64,000 bases of DNA from Haloarcula limicola (GTDB lineage: Archaea; Halobacteriota; Halobacteria; Halobacteriales; Haloarculaceae). A program made the position numbers and the translations under genes. Location of the stretch: assembly GCF_010119205.1 (NCBI RefSeq), contig NZ_WRXM01000004.1, positions 186,001 through 250,000 on the forward strand, read 5' to 3'. Below are positions 43,117-51,742 of the stretch, piece by piece. The notes under the pieces were generated by a model. It saw nothing but the letters and a program-made list of their open reading frames with translations, made no database searches and was not told the origin of the DNA. Numbering within the stretch: position 1 is the stretch's first letter; each line of letters begins with the position of its first letter.

Positions 43117-44694
43117 GTGAACGCGTCGACTGTTTCGGCCGTACTGCCAGCGCGGACCGGAGAGCGCCTCGCCGGGGCGGTCACCCGCGTCGGCGACCGG
43201 GAATCGATGACGGTCCGATCGCCGTTTACCGACACGGCTCTCGGGACGGTGCCGGCGTGCCGACCGGCCGACGTGACCGCGGCCGTCGAGCGGGCGCGGG
43301 CGGCGCAGTCGGCGTGGGCCGACCGGCCGCTGGACGAACGCGCGTCCGTACTGGAGTCCGTCGCGGACGAGATGCTCTCGAACCGCGAGGAGTTGCTCGA
43401 CATCGTCCAAGCGGAGGCGGGGAAGTCCCGCCTCGACGCCCACGTCGAAGCGCTGGACGTGGTATTGACCGCCGACTACTACGCCCGCGAGGGGCCGGAC
43501 CACCTTCGTTCGACCCGGCGGGGCAGCGGATTCCCGCTGGTGACGAAAACCGTCGAACACCGCGACCCCGTCGGCGTCGTCGGGCTCATCGAACCGTGGA
43601 ACTACCCGCTGACGCTGGCTATCTCGGACATGTTACCGGCCCTGCTCGCGGGCAACGCCGCGGTGCTCAAACCCGCCGAGGCGACGCCGTTCACCGCGCT
43701 GCGCGCGGTCGAACTGCTGACCGAGGCCGGCGTCCCCGAGGACCTCGTGCAGGTCGTCACCGGCGACGGCGAGACCGTCGGCGAACCGCTCGTCGCCTCG
43801 GTGGATTACCTCACCTTCACCGGGAGCACGGAGACGGGACGGACCGTCGCGTCGCTGGCCGGCGAGCACCTGATCGACGCCTCGATGGAACTGGGCGGGA
43901 AGAACGCCGCCGTCGTCCTCCCGGACGCGGACCTCTCGAAGGCGGTCCGCGGGCTGGTCCACGGGAGCTTCGCCAACGCCGGCCAACTGTGTATCTCCTT
44001 CGAGAGAATCTTCGTTCACGAAGGCGTCTACGACGAATTTCTCGACCGATTCGTCGCGGCGACCGAGTCGCTCGAACTCGGCGCGGCGCTCGACTTCGGT
44101 CCCGACGTGGGGTCGCTCGTCGCCGATCACCAACTGGAAACGGTCGAAGCGCACGTCGCCGACGCCCGCGAGCGTGGCACGACCGTCGAGACGGGCGGAC
44201 AGCGCCGCGAGGACGTGGGGCCGCTGTTCTACGAGCCGACCGTTCTCACCGATCTGCCCGAAGACGCGACCGCCGCCAGCGAGGAGACGTTCGGCCCCGT
44301 CGTCTCGGTGACGCCCGTCGCCGACGCCGACGAGGCCGTCGCGCGCGCGAACGCCACCGACTACGGCCTCCACGGGAGCGTCTGGACCGCGGACGCCGAC
44401 CGGGGCGAATCGCTCGCCCGGCGCATCGACGCCGGCTCCGTCTCGGTCAACGACGCCTACCTCGGGATGTGGGCCTCGACGGACGCGCCGATGGGCGGCG
44501 TCGGCGACTCGGGTATCGGCCGACGACACGGCCGCGAGGGGATTCGGAAGTACACCGAATCCCAGACGGTAGCGACCCAGCGGCTCCATCCGCTGGTGCC
44601 GGCGAACCCCCTCCCGAATCGAGTGGCCGCTCGCGGGGCGAGTCTGAGCGTGCGCGCGCTCCGGCGACTCCGGGAACTCTCGTCGTTCCGATGA
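43117..44694 (+). CDS. NAD(P)-dependent aldehyde dehydrogenase, succinate-semialdehyde-type
   Basis: A 525-residue enzyme oxidising an aldehyde to its acid. The active-site Cys is in NAGQLCISFER, the general-base Glu is in MELGGKNAAV, and the NAD motif is FTGSTETGR. EPWNYPLTL is the Asn-bearing segment. The pattern is of the succinate-semialdehyde/coniferyl-aldehyde branch. I start at GTG 43117; a TTG nine codons upstream (43090) is also in frame but a rare start. The C-terminal 35 residues are unusually basic. Substrate is not certain. Confidence 0.88.
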   Translation: MNASTVSAVLPARTGERLAGAVTRVGDRESMTVRSPFTDTALGTVPACRPADVTAAVERARAAQSAWADRPLDERASVLESVADEMLSNREELLDIVQAEAGKSRLDAHVEALDVVLTADYYAREGPDHLRSTRRGSGFPLVTKTVEHRDPVGVVGLIEPWNYPLTLAISDMLPALLAGNAAVLKPAEATPFTALRAVELLTEAGVPEDLVQVVTGDGETVGEPLVASVDYLTFTGSTETGRTVASLAGEHLIDASMELGGKNAAVVLPDADLSKAVRGLVHGSFANAGQLCISFERIFVHEGVYDEFLDRFVAATESLELGAALDFGPDVGSLVADHQLETVEAHVADARERGTTVETGGQRREDVGPLFYEPTVLTDLPEDATAASEETFGPVVSVTPVADADEAVARANATDYGLHGSVWTADADRGESLARRIDAGSVSVNDAYLGMWASTDAPMGGVGDSGIGRRHGREGIRKYTESQTVATQRLHPLVPANPLPNRVAARGASLSVRALRRLRELSSFR

Positions 44695-44759
44695 CGACGT
44701 TTCTCGCCGGCGTTCCGAATCTCCGCGAGGCGACATTCGTCGTCCGCGATGTCGCGGCA

Positions 44760-45950
44760 TCAGTCCATCCGCTCGGAGACGGCGTCGTCCAGCGCTCCCA
44801 GTTCCACCGTCGCGGCGTCGACGGCCGGCGCGTCCACGTCGCGTTCGGTGAACCCCGTTCCGGTCGCGATCAGCACCACGTCGTCGTCACCCTCGAAGGC
44901 ACCTCTCTCGGCGAGCCGATGCGCGCCGGCGAGCGCCGTGGCAGACGCGCTCTCGACGAACAGGCCCGCGTCGGTCGAGAGCGCCCGTCGCGCGTCGAGG
45001 ATCGCGTCGTCGTCGACGGCGATGACGCCGCCGCCGGTCGCTCGCGCCGCCGCCAGCACCCGGTTACCGCTCGGCGGGTCGGCGTTGGCGATGGAGTACG
45101 CCACCGTCTCGCCGCCGTCGACGGGCGTCGCCGTCCGGTCGCCCCGCTCCCAGGCTTCGGCGATTGGGCCACAGGCCGCCGTCTGGACGAAGTAGAGGCG
45201 CGGGAGTTCGGTCGCGAGGCCGGCCTCGCGCAGTTCCTGGAAGGCCTTCCAGACGGCGCTCCCGTGGCCGCCGCTGGAGACGGGGAGGACGACCGCGTCG
45301 GGCACGCTCGGCGCGAACGACTCCGCGATTTCCAGCGCCGTCGTCTTCTGGCCGGCGACCCGCAACGGCGTGTCCGAGTTGACGAACGCGATCCCCCGTT
45401 CGCGGCCGACGCGGAGCGACTCGTCGTAGAGCCGGCCGTAGTCCCCCTCGACGCGGAGTATCGTCGGGTCGTGCCGGGCGAGGAGCGAGAGGCGTTCGGC
45501 GGGGGCATCCGCCGGAACGAGCACCAGACAGTCCAGTCCGGCGCTGGCGGCGTGAGCGGCCATCGACCGCGCCATGTTGCCGTGCGAGACGGTGCCGACC
45601 GTCTCGTAGCCGGCGTCGGCGGCGGCCGCGACTCCCACGGCGCTCCCGCGGTCCTTGAACGTCCCCGTCGGATTCGACCCTTCGACCTTCGCGTGGACCC
45701 GCGCGCCGATATCGTCGTCCAATCGCGGCGTGCGAACGAGCGGCGTCCCGCCCGCCCCGGCGGCCAGGCCGGTCGGGTCCGCGTCGGGCAGCAGGTCGCG
45801 ATAACGCCACAGCGACCGCTCCCCGCTCTCGGGCCACGCGAAACCCTTCGGATCGGTCGCCACCCAATACGGTTCGCCGCAGTCACAGCGCGCGCCGACC
45901 GCGAGGGTCGCCGTGTTCCCACAGTCGTAGCAGATCAGCGGAACGTCCAT
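44760..45950 (-). CDS. thrC: Threonine synthase-like PLP enzyme
   Basis: A 396-residue PLP enzyme of the ThrC type, which converts O-phosphohomoserine to threonine. An N-terminal zinc ribbon has C7/C10 and C22/C24. The PLP lysine lies in NPTGTFKDRGS (near residue 98), and the phosphate loop is PVSSGGHGSAV. TVSHGNMARSMAAH is also conserved. The C-terminus LIATGTGF matches the family. Haloarchaea carry several ThrC paralogues and this could be one of the divergent ones, so the substrate is not fully safe. Confidence 0.85.
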   Translation of the reverse strand: MDVPLICYDCGNTATLAVGARCDCGEPYWVATDPKGFAWPESGERSLWRYRDLLPDADPTGLAAGAGGTPLVRTPRLDDDIGARVHAKVEGSNPTGTFKDRGSAVGVAAAADAGYETVGTVSHGNMARSMAAHAASAGLDCLVLVPADAPAERLSLLARHDPTILRVEGDYGRLYDESLRVGRERGIAFVNSDTPLRVAGQKTTALEIAESFAPSVPDAVVLPVSSGGHGSAVWKAFQELREAGLATELPRLYFVQTAACGPIAEAWERGDRTATPVDGGETVAYSIANADPPSGNRVLAAARATGGGVIAVDDDAILDARRALSTDAGLFVESASATALAGAHRLAERGAFEGDDDVVLIATGTGFTERDVDAPAVDAATVELGALDDAVSERMD

Positions 45951-45983
45951 ACTGTCGCTACGGGCGGCGGGGTCGTAAGGTGT

Positions 45984-46544
45984 TCACTCCAGCGCCAGGC
46001 CCGCGCCGCAGCAGTCGGAGCGATAGCGCTCGCGTTCGCGGACCAGTTTGCACTCGCGGTAGCGGCGGGCGACCAGGTCGCCGCAGGCGTCACAGGCGAG
46101 TACGTACTTCGCGTCGGCGAAGGCCGGACAGTGAACCTCTGTCTCCAGGTCGGCCGCTCGCTCGCGGAACGCCGGCCCGTGGTCGGTCGTCCCGTCGCGC
46201 TGGTACTGCTCGACGTGGACGAGTTCGTGCCGCAGGGTCGCCTCCCATTCCGCGCGGTCGAACGACTCGAAGGCCTCACGGGTCAGCGACAGCGTACAGG
46301 GCAGGGGCCGGCCGTCGGCGCTCTCGATTCGCTCCCAGTCGTAGGGCGTCCCGACAGCGGCGTCGGGCAGTTTCGGCCGCTTGACCGCGGCCGCTCGGCG
46401 CTTCGCCCGCTTCGACACCTCCCAGTCGACGAGGTCGAAGCGGACGGAGACGGCCCGCTCGCGGCGCACGTCCCGACAGTAGGCCCGCGACCACGCGACG
46501 AGGTCCGCATCGGTCGCGACGTCCCCGTAGGCGACGGCGTCCAT
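45984..46544 (-). CDS. SprT-like zinc metalloprotease-family protein
   Basis: A 186-residue SprT-like protein. The zinc site is HELVH in TLRHELVHVEQY, with a downstream zinc ribbon (CPAF..., CDACGD, then CCGAG near the C-terminus). Spartan/SprT proteins cleave DNA-protein crosslinks in eukaryotes; archaeal functions are not known. The ATG is at 46544 and shares its A with the stop of the NIF3-like gene (TGATG), so the two are co-transcribed and coupled. An upstream in-frame Met is inside the NIF3-like gene. Confidence 0.85.
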   Translation of the reverse strand: MDAVAYGDVATDADLVAWSRAYCRDVRRERAVSVRFDLVDWEVSKRAKRRAAAVKRPKLPDAAVGTPYDWERIESADGRPLPCTLSLTREAFESFDRAEWEATLRHELVHVEQYQRDGTTDHGPAFRERAADLETEVHCPAFADAKYVLACDACGDLVARRYRECKLVRERERYRSDCCGAGLALE

Positions 46545-47311
46545 CAGAACCCGGTCGGGCAGTTGATGAACGTCGTCTCCAGCCCCCACTCCGAGAGCAG
46601 GGACCCGACCGACCGGACGCCGAACGTCTCGGTGGCGTAGTGGCCCGCCAGCACGACGTTGATACCGGCCTCGCGGGCCTCGTGGTAGACCTGCTGTTTG
46701 CCCTCGCCGGTGACCAACACGTCGGCGTCAACCTCGTCGGCCTCACCGACCCAGTCGGCCCCGCTCCCGGTGACGACGGCCACGTCTTCGACGCTCTCGG
46801 GGCCGAAATCGAGCGTCTGAACCGGCCGGCCGCCGGTGTCGAGCGACGATTCGAGCGTCCCGGTGAGGTCCGAGAGCGGCGTCGGTTCGGGGAGCGTCCC
46901 GCGCTGACCGATGCGTTCGCTCCCGACGGTACCGAACGGCTCGCGGTCGTCGAGACCGAGGAGGTCGGCCACGCCGGCGGCGTTGCCGAGCGTCTGGTGA
47001 CCGTCGAGCGGGAGATGCGCGACGTAGAGCGCGAGGCCGCCCTCGATGAGCGGTGCGACTCGGTCGTAGGTCGTCCCGGTGACGCGTTCGACGCTCCCCC
47101 AGACGATGCCGTGATGAGTGAGCAGGAGGTCCGCATCGGCGTCGGCGGCTCGGTCGATGGTCTCGGCGGCCGCGTCGACGGCGAGCGCGACGCGGTCGAC
47201 GTCGCGGTCGGCCGGGCCGACCTGCAGTCCGTTGGGGCTCGCGTCGATATCGGCGTAGGCGTCGACGGCGAGCTCCTCGTCGAGTCTGGCGGCGAGTTCG
47301 CCTGCGTGCAT
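46544..47311 (-). CDS. NIF3/YbgI-family dinuclear metal protein
   Basis: A 255-residue member of the NIF3 family (YbgI, GTP cyclohydrolase I type 2 fold), forming a toroidal hexamer with a di-metal site. The LLTHHGIVWGSVE motif with two His ligands is near residue 62, a further ligand set is in VAHLPLDGH, and EGKQQVYHEAREAGINVVLAGHYATE is the C-terminal signature, given here in part. Biochemical role remains uncertain in the family. It is followed by the coupled sprT-like gene. Confidence 0.9.
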   Translation of the reverse strand: MHAGELAARLDEELAVDAYADIDASPNGLQVGPADRDVDRVALAVDAAAETIDRAADADADLLLTHHGIVWGSVERVTGTTYDRVAPLIEGGLALYVAHLPLDGHQTLGNAAGVADLLGLDDREPFGTVGSERIGQRGTLPEPTPLSDLTGTLESSLDTGGRPVQTLDFGPESVEDVAVVTGSGADWVGEADEVDADVLVTGEGKQQVYHEAREAGINVVLAGHYATETFGVRSVGSLLSEWGLETTFINCPTGF

Positions 47312-47343
47312 GCCCCGTCGTTTCGCCGCCGGCGTCGTATGTC

Positions 47344-48048
47344 TTACTCCGCCGGGACGAACCGCCCGTCCGCCTCGCCGATGAGACCGCGCTCGACGGC
47401 GGCGTCGGTTATCGCGTCGAACTCCTCGGGTTCGATGTCGTAGGCGTTGACCGCCACCTCGCGGATCTCCGCCTTCTCGACCGGGAGCTGTCGGTTCTGG
47501 ACGAGGCGCATCACCCTGTTGTACTCCAGCCGCGTCAGCGACGCGCCGCCGCTGTCGCCCTCGTCGGATCCCGCGCGCTCGGCGTCGTCGCTCGCCTGCG
47601 CGTCGGCCCCGGACGGCGACTCGCCGGCCGCGGGCGGCGTCTCTGTGGCGGCCGCGCCGGTCGAATCAGTTGCTTCGTCCTCGGCCGTCTCGACGCCCGT
47701 CGCTCCCGTCGCGTCTTCGAGGAGAGGGTCACCGCGCTCGGGGTCTCCGGCGTCGGTGGTCTCGTCCGTCGCCATCGGGTCGGCCTCGGAAGCGGACTGG
47801 GCCTCTCGGTCGCCGCTCGCGTCGTGTATGTCGCGTGCGTCGGCCGTGCCGGCTGCGTCGGACTCACCCTCCGCCGCGGCGACGACTTCCTCCACTACTG
47901 TCCCGAGTTTTCGACGGCAGGTCTGACAGAGGACGACCGTCCGCCGTTCGGCATCGGGCGACCGGAGCCGTTTCGGCACGACGGGATACTCGGCCAGCGA
48001 CGCGTCCAGCGCGCCGCCACAGAAGTAACACGAGGAGAGTCGGTCCAT
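47344..48048 (-). CDS. Haloarchaeal hypothetical protein with zinc knuckle and winged-helix-like end
   Basis: A 234-residue protein in three parts: an N-terminal zinc site with CYFCGG (near residue 7) and CQTC (near residue 42), a 110-residue disordered region of Ala, Asp, Glu, Gly and Ser, and a 65-residue helical end (SLTRLEYNRVMRLVQNRQ, then VAVNAYDIEPEEFDAI) that could be a winged helix or helical bundle. The start is the ATG giving MDRLSSCYFCG; the upstream frame is not family-like. The build suggests a nucleic-acid or protein adaptor. Family not recognised. Confidence 0.75.
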   Translation of the reverse strand: MDRLSSCYFCGGALDASLAEYPVVPKRLRSPDAERRTVVLCQTCRRKLGTVVEEVVAAAEGESDAAGTADARDIHDASGDREAQSASEADPMATDETTDAGDPERGDPLLEDATGATGVETAEDEATDSTGAAATETPPAAGESPSGADAQASDDAERAGSDEGDSGGASLTRLEYNRVMRLVQNRQLPVEKAEIREVAVNAYDIEPEEFDAITDAAVERGLIGEADGRFVPAE

Positions 48049-48125
48049 ACGCCCGCTTGTGCGCTCATCGCTAATAAAACGGGGCGCGGTCGGTGAAAGC
48101 AACGGGGTCGAGCGTCGACGGTCGG

Positions 48126-48881
48126 TCAGTCACCGGGACAGCCGAGTGCCATCGCGTCCGCTCGAACGTCGGGGGGAATCGTCACCTCGACCCGGTCGCC
48201 GTAGTCGCGAAAGCGCGTGGTCATCGTCGCGGTGGCCGTCTCGCCGCCGCCGCTCGCGCGCACGGTCACCCGGCTCCGAACCGGGAGGTCCGTCGTCTCG
48301 TTCAGCCAGAGATCGACTGTCACGCTGTCGACGTCGGGCGAACCGAACACCGGTCGGTTCCCCGCGCCGTCGCCCGATTCTTCGAGCGCCGACGGCGCGG
48401 GGCGGCCCGAGAGGTGGACCGTTCGCCGACCGTCGACGGTCTCGGTTCCGTTGTGGTAGAGGTCGCCCGTCGAGAGCAGGGAGAGCTGTCGACCGAACGG
48501 CGTGAGTTCGGCCCAGTCGCCCCCGGCCGAGACGTTCTCCTCGCCCCAGAACGGGCCGCCCGGTTGGCACTGCTTGAACGCGGTCCGATTATCGACGTAG
48601 CTTCCGGTGACGCTGCCATCTACGGTCACGTTGGCGGCCTGCCGGCGGGTCGTCACGTTGACGCGACCGGACCCGGAGCCGTCGATCCGCTCGCCGCCGG
48701 CGGTCGTCGAGGCGTCGATGTCGACCTCGTAGCGGTAGGATTCGACGGTCTCGGCGCGTTCGCGGGCGGCGTCGAGCCGTTCGACGGCCCGTTCCTCTCG
48801 GACGGGTTCGTCGCCGAAGACGGAACAGCCGGCGAGAACGAGCGACAGCGCGAGGGCTACGTGGAGGGCGGAGCGGCGCAT
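48126..48881 (-). CDS. Secreted lipoprotein, LolA/LppX-like outer-face protein
   Basis: A 251-residue lipoprotein. The start is the Met giving MRRSALHVALALSLVLAGC with lipobox LAGC and C19, so it is lipid-anchored outside the cell; no twin-arginine pair fits well other than RR at 2-3. The mature part is a beta-rich fold with repeated TVDL/TVT strands and YEVDIDASTTAGG, resembling LolA/DUF6612-type lipid-binding proteins. Members are common in haloarchaea with no defined role. A further upstream in-frame start (48929) is less likely. Confidence 0.8.
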   Translation of the reverse strand: MRRSALHVALALSLVLAGCSVFGDEPVREERAVERLDAARERAETVESYRYEVDIDASTTAGGERIDGSGSGRVNVTTRRQAANVTVDGSVTGSYVDNRTAFKQCQPGGPFWGEENVSAGGDWAELTPFGRQLSLLSTGDLYHNGTETVDGRRTVHLSGRPAPSALEESGDGAGNRPVFGSPDVDSVTVDLWLNETTDLPVRSRVTVRASGGGETATATMTTRFRDYGDRVEVTIPPDVRADAMALGCPGD

Positions 48882-48969
48882 CGAACGGACGTACCGACGC
48901 CGACAGAAAGAACCTTTCGTCGGTCTCACGGCGGACGAGGCGACTCCGCGGAGTTAAAGCGGCGAAGCG

Positions 48970-49767
48970 CTACGCGTCCGCGTGGGCGAACACGTACGCG
49001 CGGAGGAGTTTCGCCGCCAGCGTGGCGGCCTGCCCGTCGTCGCGGTCGTTCACTTCCACGATGTCGAAACCAACAGTCTGCGGAGCGACCGATCGGACCG
49101 CGTCGCGCATCTCGCGGGGAGAGAGGCCGAACGGTTCGGGGGTACCGGTTCCGGGCGCGAACCCGGGGTCGGCGGCGTCGATGTCCACGGAGAGGTAGGC
49201 CGTGCCGTCGAAGTCCGGCGTCCAGCCGGGCACCTCCTCCGGCGGGACGACGGTCACGTCTTCGGCGTCGGCGCGGTCCCACTCGGCTTCGCTCCCGGTG
49301 CGAGCGCCGAGGACGATCGCGCGGTCCGCCACCGAGAGCGCGTGGCGGGTCACCGTCGCGTGGGAGTACTCGTCGCCGGCGTAGGACTCGCGCAGGTCGA
49401 GGTGGGCGTCGAGACAGACGAAGACGTCCGGGGAGAGCGCGCGGACGGCGGCGACGGTGACGGTGTGTTCGCCGCCGACCAGCAGCGGCACGGCCCCGTC
49501 CCTGTCGAACTCGGCGATGGCGCTCGTCAGGAAGTCGAGGTACTCGGCGGTGTCGGCCGTCGGGCCGACGTCGCCGTGATCGTACACAGAGAGGTCGGTG
49601 AAGTGCCGACCGGTGTGGCGGTCGTAGTCGTCGAACTGCTCGCCGAACGTGCGGACGCGGCGCGGGCCGAAGCGGGCACCGGGACGGAAAGAAGTCGAAG
49701 CGTCCAGCGGTGCCCCCACGAGGGCGTAGGCCGCGTCCTCGCGGTCGGCGGCCGCGCCGGGGAACAT
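48970..49767 (-). CDS. speB: Agmatinase-like ureohydrolase beside aIF5A
   Basis: A 265-residue ureohydrolase of the arginase/agmatinase family. The di-manganese ligands are in GGEHTVT, DAHLDLR and LSVDIDAADP. Work in Haloferax volcanii linked an agmatinase-like gene next to aIF5A with the (deoxy)hypusine modification of that factor, via agmatine; the same adjacency is seen here, with only 2 bases between the genes. So it probably supports aIF5A modification, and hydrolysis of agmatine to putrescine is the generic family reaction. The protein starts at ATG 49767. Confidence 0.9.
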   Translation of the reverse strand: MFPGAAADREDAAYALVGAPLDASTSFRPGARFGPRRVRTFGEQFDDYDRHTGRHFTDLSVYDHGDVGPTADTAEYLDFLTSAIAEFDRDGAVPLLVGGEHTVTVAAVRALSPDVFVCLDAHLDLRESYAGDEYSHATVTRHALSVADRAIVLGARTGSEAEWDRADAEDVTVVPPEEVPGWTPDFDGTAYLSVDIDAADPGFAPGTGTPEPFGLSPREMRDAVRSVAPQTVGFDIVEVNDRDDGQAATLAAKLLRAYVFAHADA

Positions 49768-49769
49768 CG

Positions 49770-50150
49770 TTACGACCGCGTGATCTTGCGCTGCTCCTCG
49801 TATTCGAGGTACTCGATCTCGTCGTCGGGCTGGAGGTCGACGTCCTCGGGCATGAGCATCGTGAACGTGTCGTAGGTCTCTAGGTCCATGACCTGTGCGT
49901 CGCTACCGTCGACGGAGACGACCTGTCCCTGCTTTCGGCCGATGATGGGGACCCAGACCTTCGCGTCGACGGGCTGGGACAGCGAGCGCTTCTTGCTGTC
50001 GAAGACGCCGCGGGCGTCGATTCGCGCCTTGGCGCTGCCGTGTTTGCCGGGCTTGGCCGTGCTGTAGGAGTCGATCTTACACGGCGCGTCGTCGATCATC
50101 ACGTAACTGCCCTCGTCCAGTTCGCGAACTTCTGTCTGCTCTCTTGCCAT
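49770..50150 (-). CDS. eif5a: Translation factor aIF5A
   Basis: A 126-residue archaeal homologue of eIF5A, which helps ribosomes through difficult sequences. The lysine that becomes hypusine or deoxyhypusine is K36 in [15 protein letters not shown]-terminal OB fold follows, with [15 protein letters not shown] as the domain boundary. The length is typical. It has its own TATA box (GTTTATACTAC on the minus strand near 50177) 27 bases upstream. It is the first gene of a two-gene operon with the agmatinase-like gene. Confidence 0.97.
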   Translation of the reverse strand: MAREQTEVRELDEGSYVMIDDAPCKIDSYSTAKPGKHGSAKARIDARGVFDSKKRSLSQPVDAKVWVPIIGRKQGQVVSVDGSDAQVMDLETYDTFTMLMPEDVDLQPDDEIEYLEYEEQRKITRS

Positions 50151-50170
50151 ACCGCCGCGTTACCTCTGTC

Positions 50171-50181
50171 GTAGTATAAAC
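50171..50181 (-). promoter_or_regulatory. aIF5A promoter TATA box
   Basis: Minus-strand GTTTATACTAC is centred about 27 bases before the ATG at 50150, fitting a leaderless transcript. Confidence 0.6.
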
Positions 50182-50318
50182 GGTTTGGAATTGCGCAGTC
50201 GCGACCCGCGCGGATCGGGAGGTCATCGGACTGACCGGTTGCCCATCGACGATCCGACCGACGCGCCGACGAAACCGCAGTTGGAAGCGCTTATCACTAA
50301 CGAATAGTAGCAAGTGGT

Positions 50319-50399
50319 ATGGCACTTACCGACGAGCAGTTCGAACAGTACCAGCGCGACGGCTACGTCGTCGTCGAATCGTTCCCGGGGTGCGTCTGA
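50319..50399 (+). pseudogene. Truncated phytanoyl-CoA dioxygenase (PhyH) N-terminus, 26 codons
   Basis: ATG at 50319 opens a 26-codon frame ending at TGA 50397. The peptide begins MALTDEQFEQYQRDGYVVVE, which is the characteristic start of PhyH-family dioxygenases (LTDEQxxxFxxDGYVVVE). The rest of the 250-300-residue enzyme is missing: the metal site and core are absent, and the Nramp-like gene begins one base after the stop. This looks like a deletion that removed the body of a phyH gene and fused its promoter region to the transporter gene. The leftover may still be translated ahead of the transporter. Confidence 0.7.
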
Positions 50400-50400
50400 G

Positions 50401-51741
50401 ATGGCGACGAGGGACACGCGCTCCCTCCGCGAGCGCCTCTCGGGGATGGGGCCGACGTGGCTCGCCGGGGCCATCGCCACCGGGCCGGCGACCATCGGCG
50501 CGCTCGTCACCGCCGGCGCGAGTTTCGACTACGCGCTGCTGTGGGTCGTCGTCCTCTCGGCGGTGATGGGCGCGACCGCGCAGTACCTGGCGATGCGTCT
50601 CGGCCTGCTGACCGAGGCCGGCATCGTCGCCGCCGTCGAGGAGAACCTCGGCGACGCCTGGGCGTGGCTGCTGGTCGCCGACACCGTCGTCGCGGCGGGG
50701 GTCGCCCAACTCGTCATCATGAAGACGCTCGCCGGCGTCTCGGCCGAGGTCGCGGGCTTCAGCCCCGTCGTCTGGGCGGTGTTCTGGGGCGTCGTGTTGG
50801 CCGTCGGCCTCGCCGGCGGCGGCTACGAGTACGCCGAACGCGGCGCGAAGGTGCTGGTCTCGCTCGTGGTCGTCCTGTTCGTCGCGTCGCTGTTCGTCGT
50901 CCCCATCGACTACGGCGCGGCGGCGGCGGGCCTCGTTCCCGCCATCCCGGCCGGCGTCGAAGGGGCGCTGCTCGCGGCGGGCATCCTCGGCGGTGCCGTC
51001 CACATCGCGCTCGTGACGATGCAGTCCTACACGATGCGCGCCCGCGGCTGGACCATCGACGACGCGGACCTCGCCGTCTTCGACGTGGGCGCGTCGATGC
51101 TGGTCGCCTTCGGCGTCGCCAGCCTCGCCATCTTCCTCGTCGCCGCGTCGGTCCTCAGCGATCCGGGCCTCGGAGCGGTGGGCGCTGCGACGGCGCTCGG
51201 GCCGCTCGTCGGGTCGAATGCGAAGTGGCTGTTCCTGCTCGGACTTTGGGGCGCGGCCGTGACGACGCTCGGCGGCAACACCGTCGTCCCGCCGTACGTC
51301 CTCGCGGACAAGATGGGCTGGGCACAGGACACCGCCGACTCGCGCTATCGGGCCGCCATCGCCGGTTTCGCGCTCCTCAGCGCTCTGGGCGTGTTCATTC
51401 CCGGCGCGGTGTTCGGCCTGCTCGTCCAGGCGCTGGCGATCGGGTTCGTCGGGACGCCGTTCGTGCTGGCGCTCGTGCTCTACCTCCTCAACGACCCGAC
51501 CGCCGTCCCGGAGACGAACTCGCTCCTCGAGAACGTCGGCGGCCTGCTGGTGGTCGGCATCAGTACGGTCGTCGCCGGGCAGTGGGTGAGGCGGGTGGCG
51601 TCGGGCGGCGTCACCGACCCCGTGTCGCTCGCCATCCTCGCGTTCGCCGCGGTCCTCGCCGCCGCGATGGTCGGTCTCGCGGCCCTGTTCGTCCGGGACC
51701 GGCTGCGAGACGAAGGTGAGCGCGCGGTTCCGGCCGACTGA
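50401..51741 (+). CDS. Nramp-related divalent metal transporter-like protein
   Basis: A 446-residue protein with about eleven hydrophobic helices. The start is the ATG directly after the truncated phyH frame. TGPATIGALVTAGASFDYALLW resembles helix 1 of Nramp (there DPGNxA; here changed, so the metal ligands are not canonical), and VHIALVTMQSYTMRARGW plus WGAAVTTLGGNTVVPPYV correspond to helices 6 and 8. The substrate is unclear; the family covers manganese, iron and magnesium transporters. It overlaps nothing on the left but ends 1 base before a P-loop gene on the same strand. Confidence 0.8.
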   Translation: MATRDTRSLRERLSGMGPTWLAGAIATGPATIGALVTAGASFDYALLWVVVLSAVMGATAQYLAMRLGLLTEAGIVAAVEENLGDAWAWLLVADTVVAAGVAQLVIMKTLAGVSAEVAGFSPVVWAVFWGVVLAVGLAGGGYEYAERGAKVLVSLVVVLFVASLFVVPIDYGAAAAGLVPAIPAGVEGALLAAGILGGAVHIALVTMQSYTMRARGWTIDDADLAVFDVGASMLVAFGVASLAIFLVAASVLSDPGLGAVGAATALGPLVGSNAKWLFLLGLWGAAVTTLGGNTVVPPYVLADKMGWAQDTADSRYRAAIAGFALLSALGVFIPGAVFGLLVQALAIGFVGTPFVLALVLYLLNDPTAVPETNSLLENVGGLLVVGISTVVAGQWVRRVASGGVTDPVSLAILAFAAVLAAAMVGLAALFVRDRLRDEGERAVPAD

Positions 51742-51742
51742 G

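Noticed and set aside
43020-46640. Very long plus-strand open frame (1206 codons)
   Set aside because: It runs through the aldehyde dehydrogenase gene in another frame and antisense to threonine synthase, SprT and NIF3. The translation is arginine-rich shadow sequence, as expected from high-GC DNA with few stop codons.
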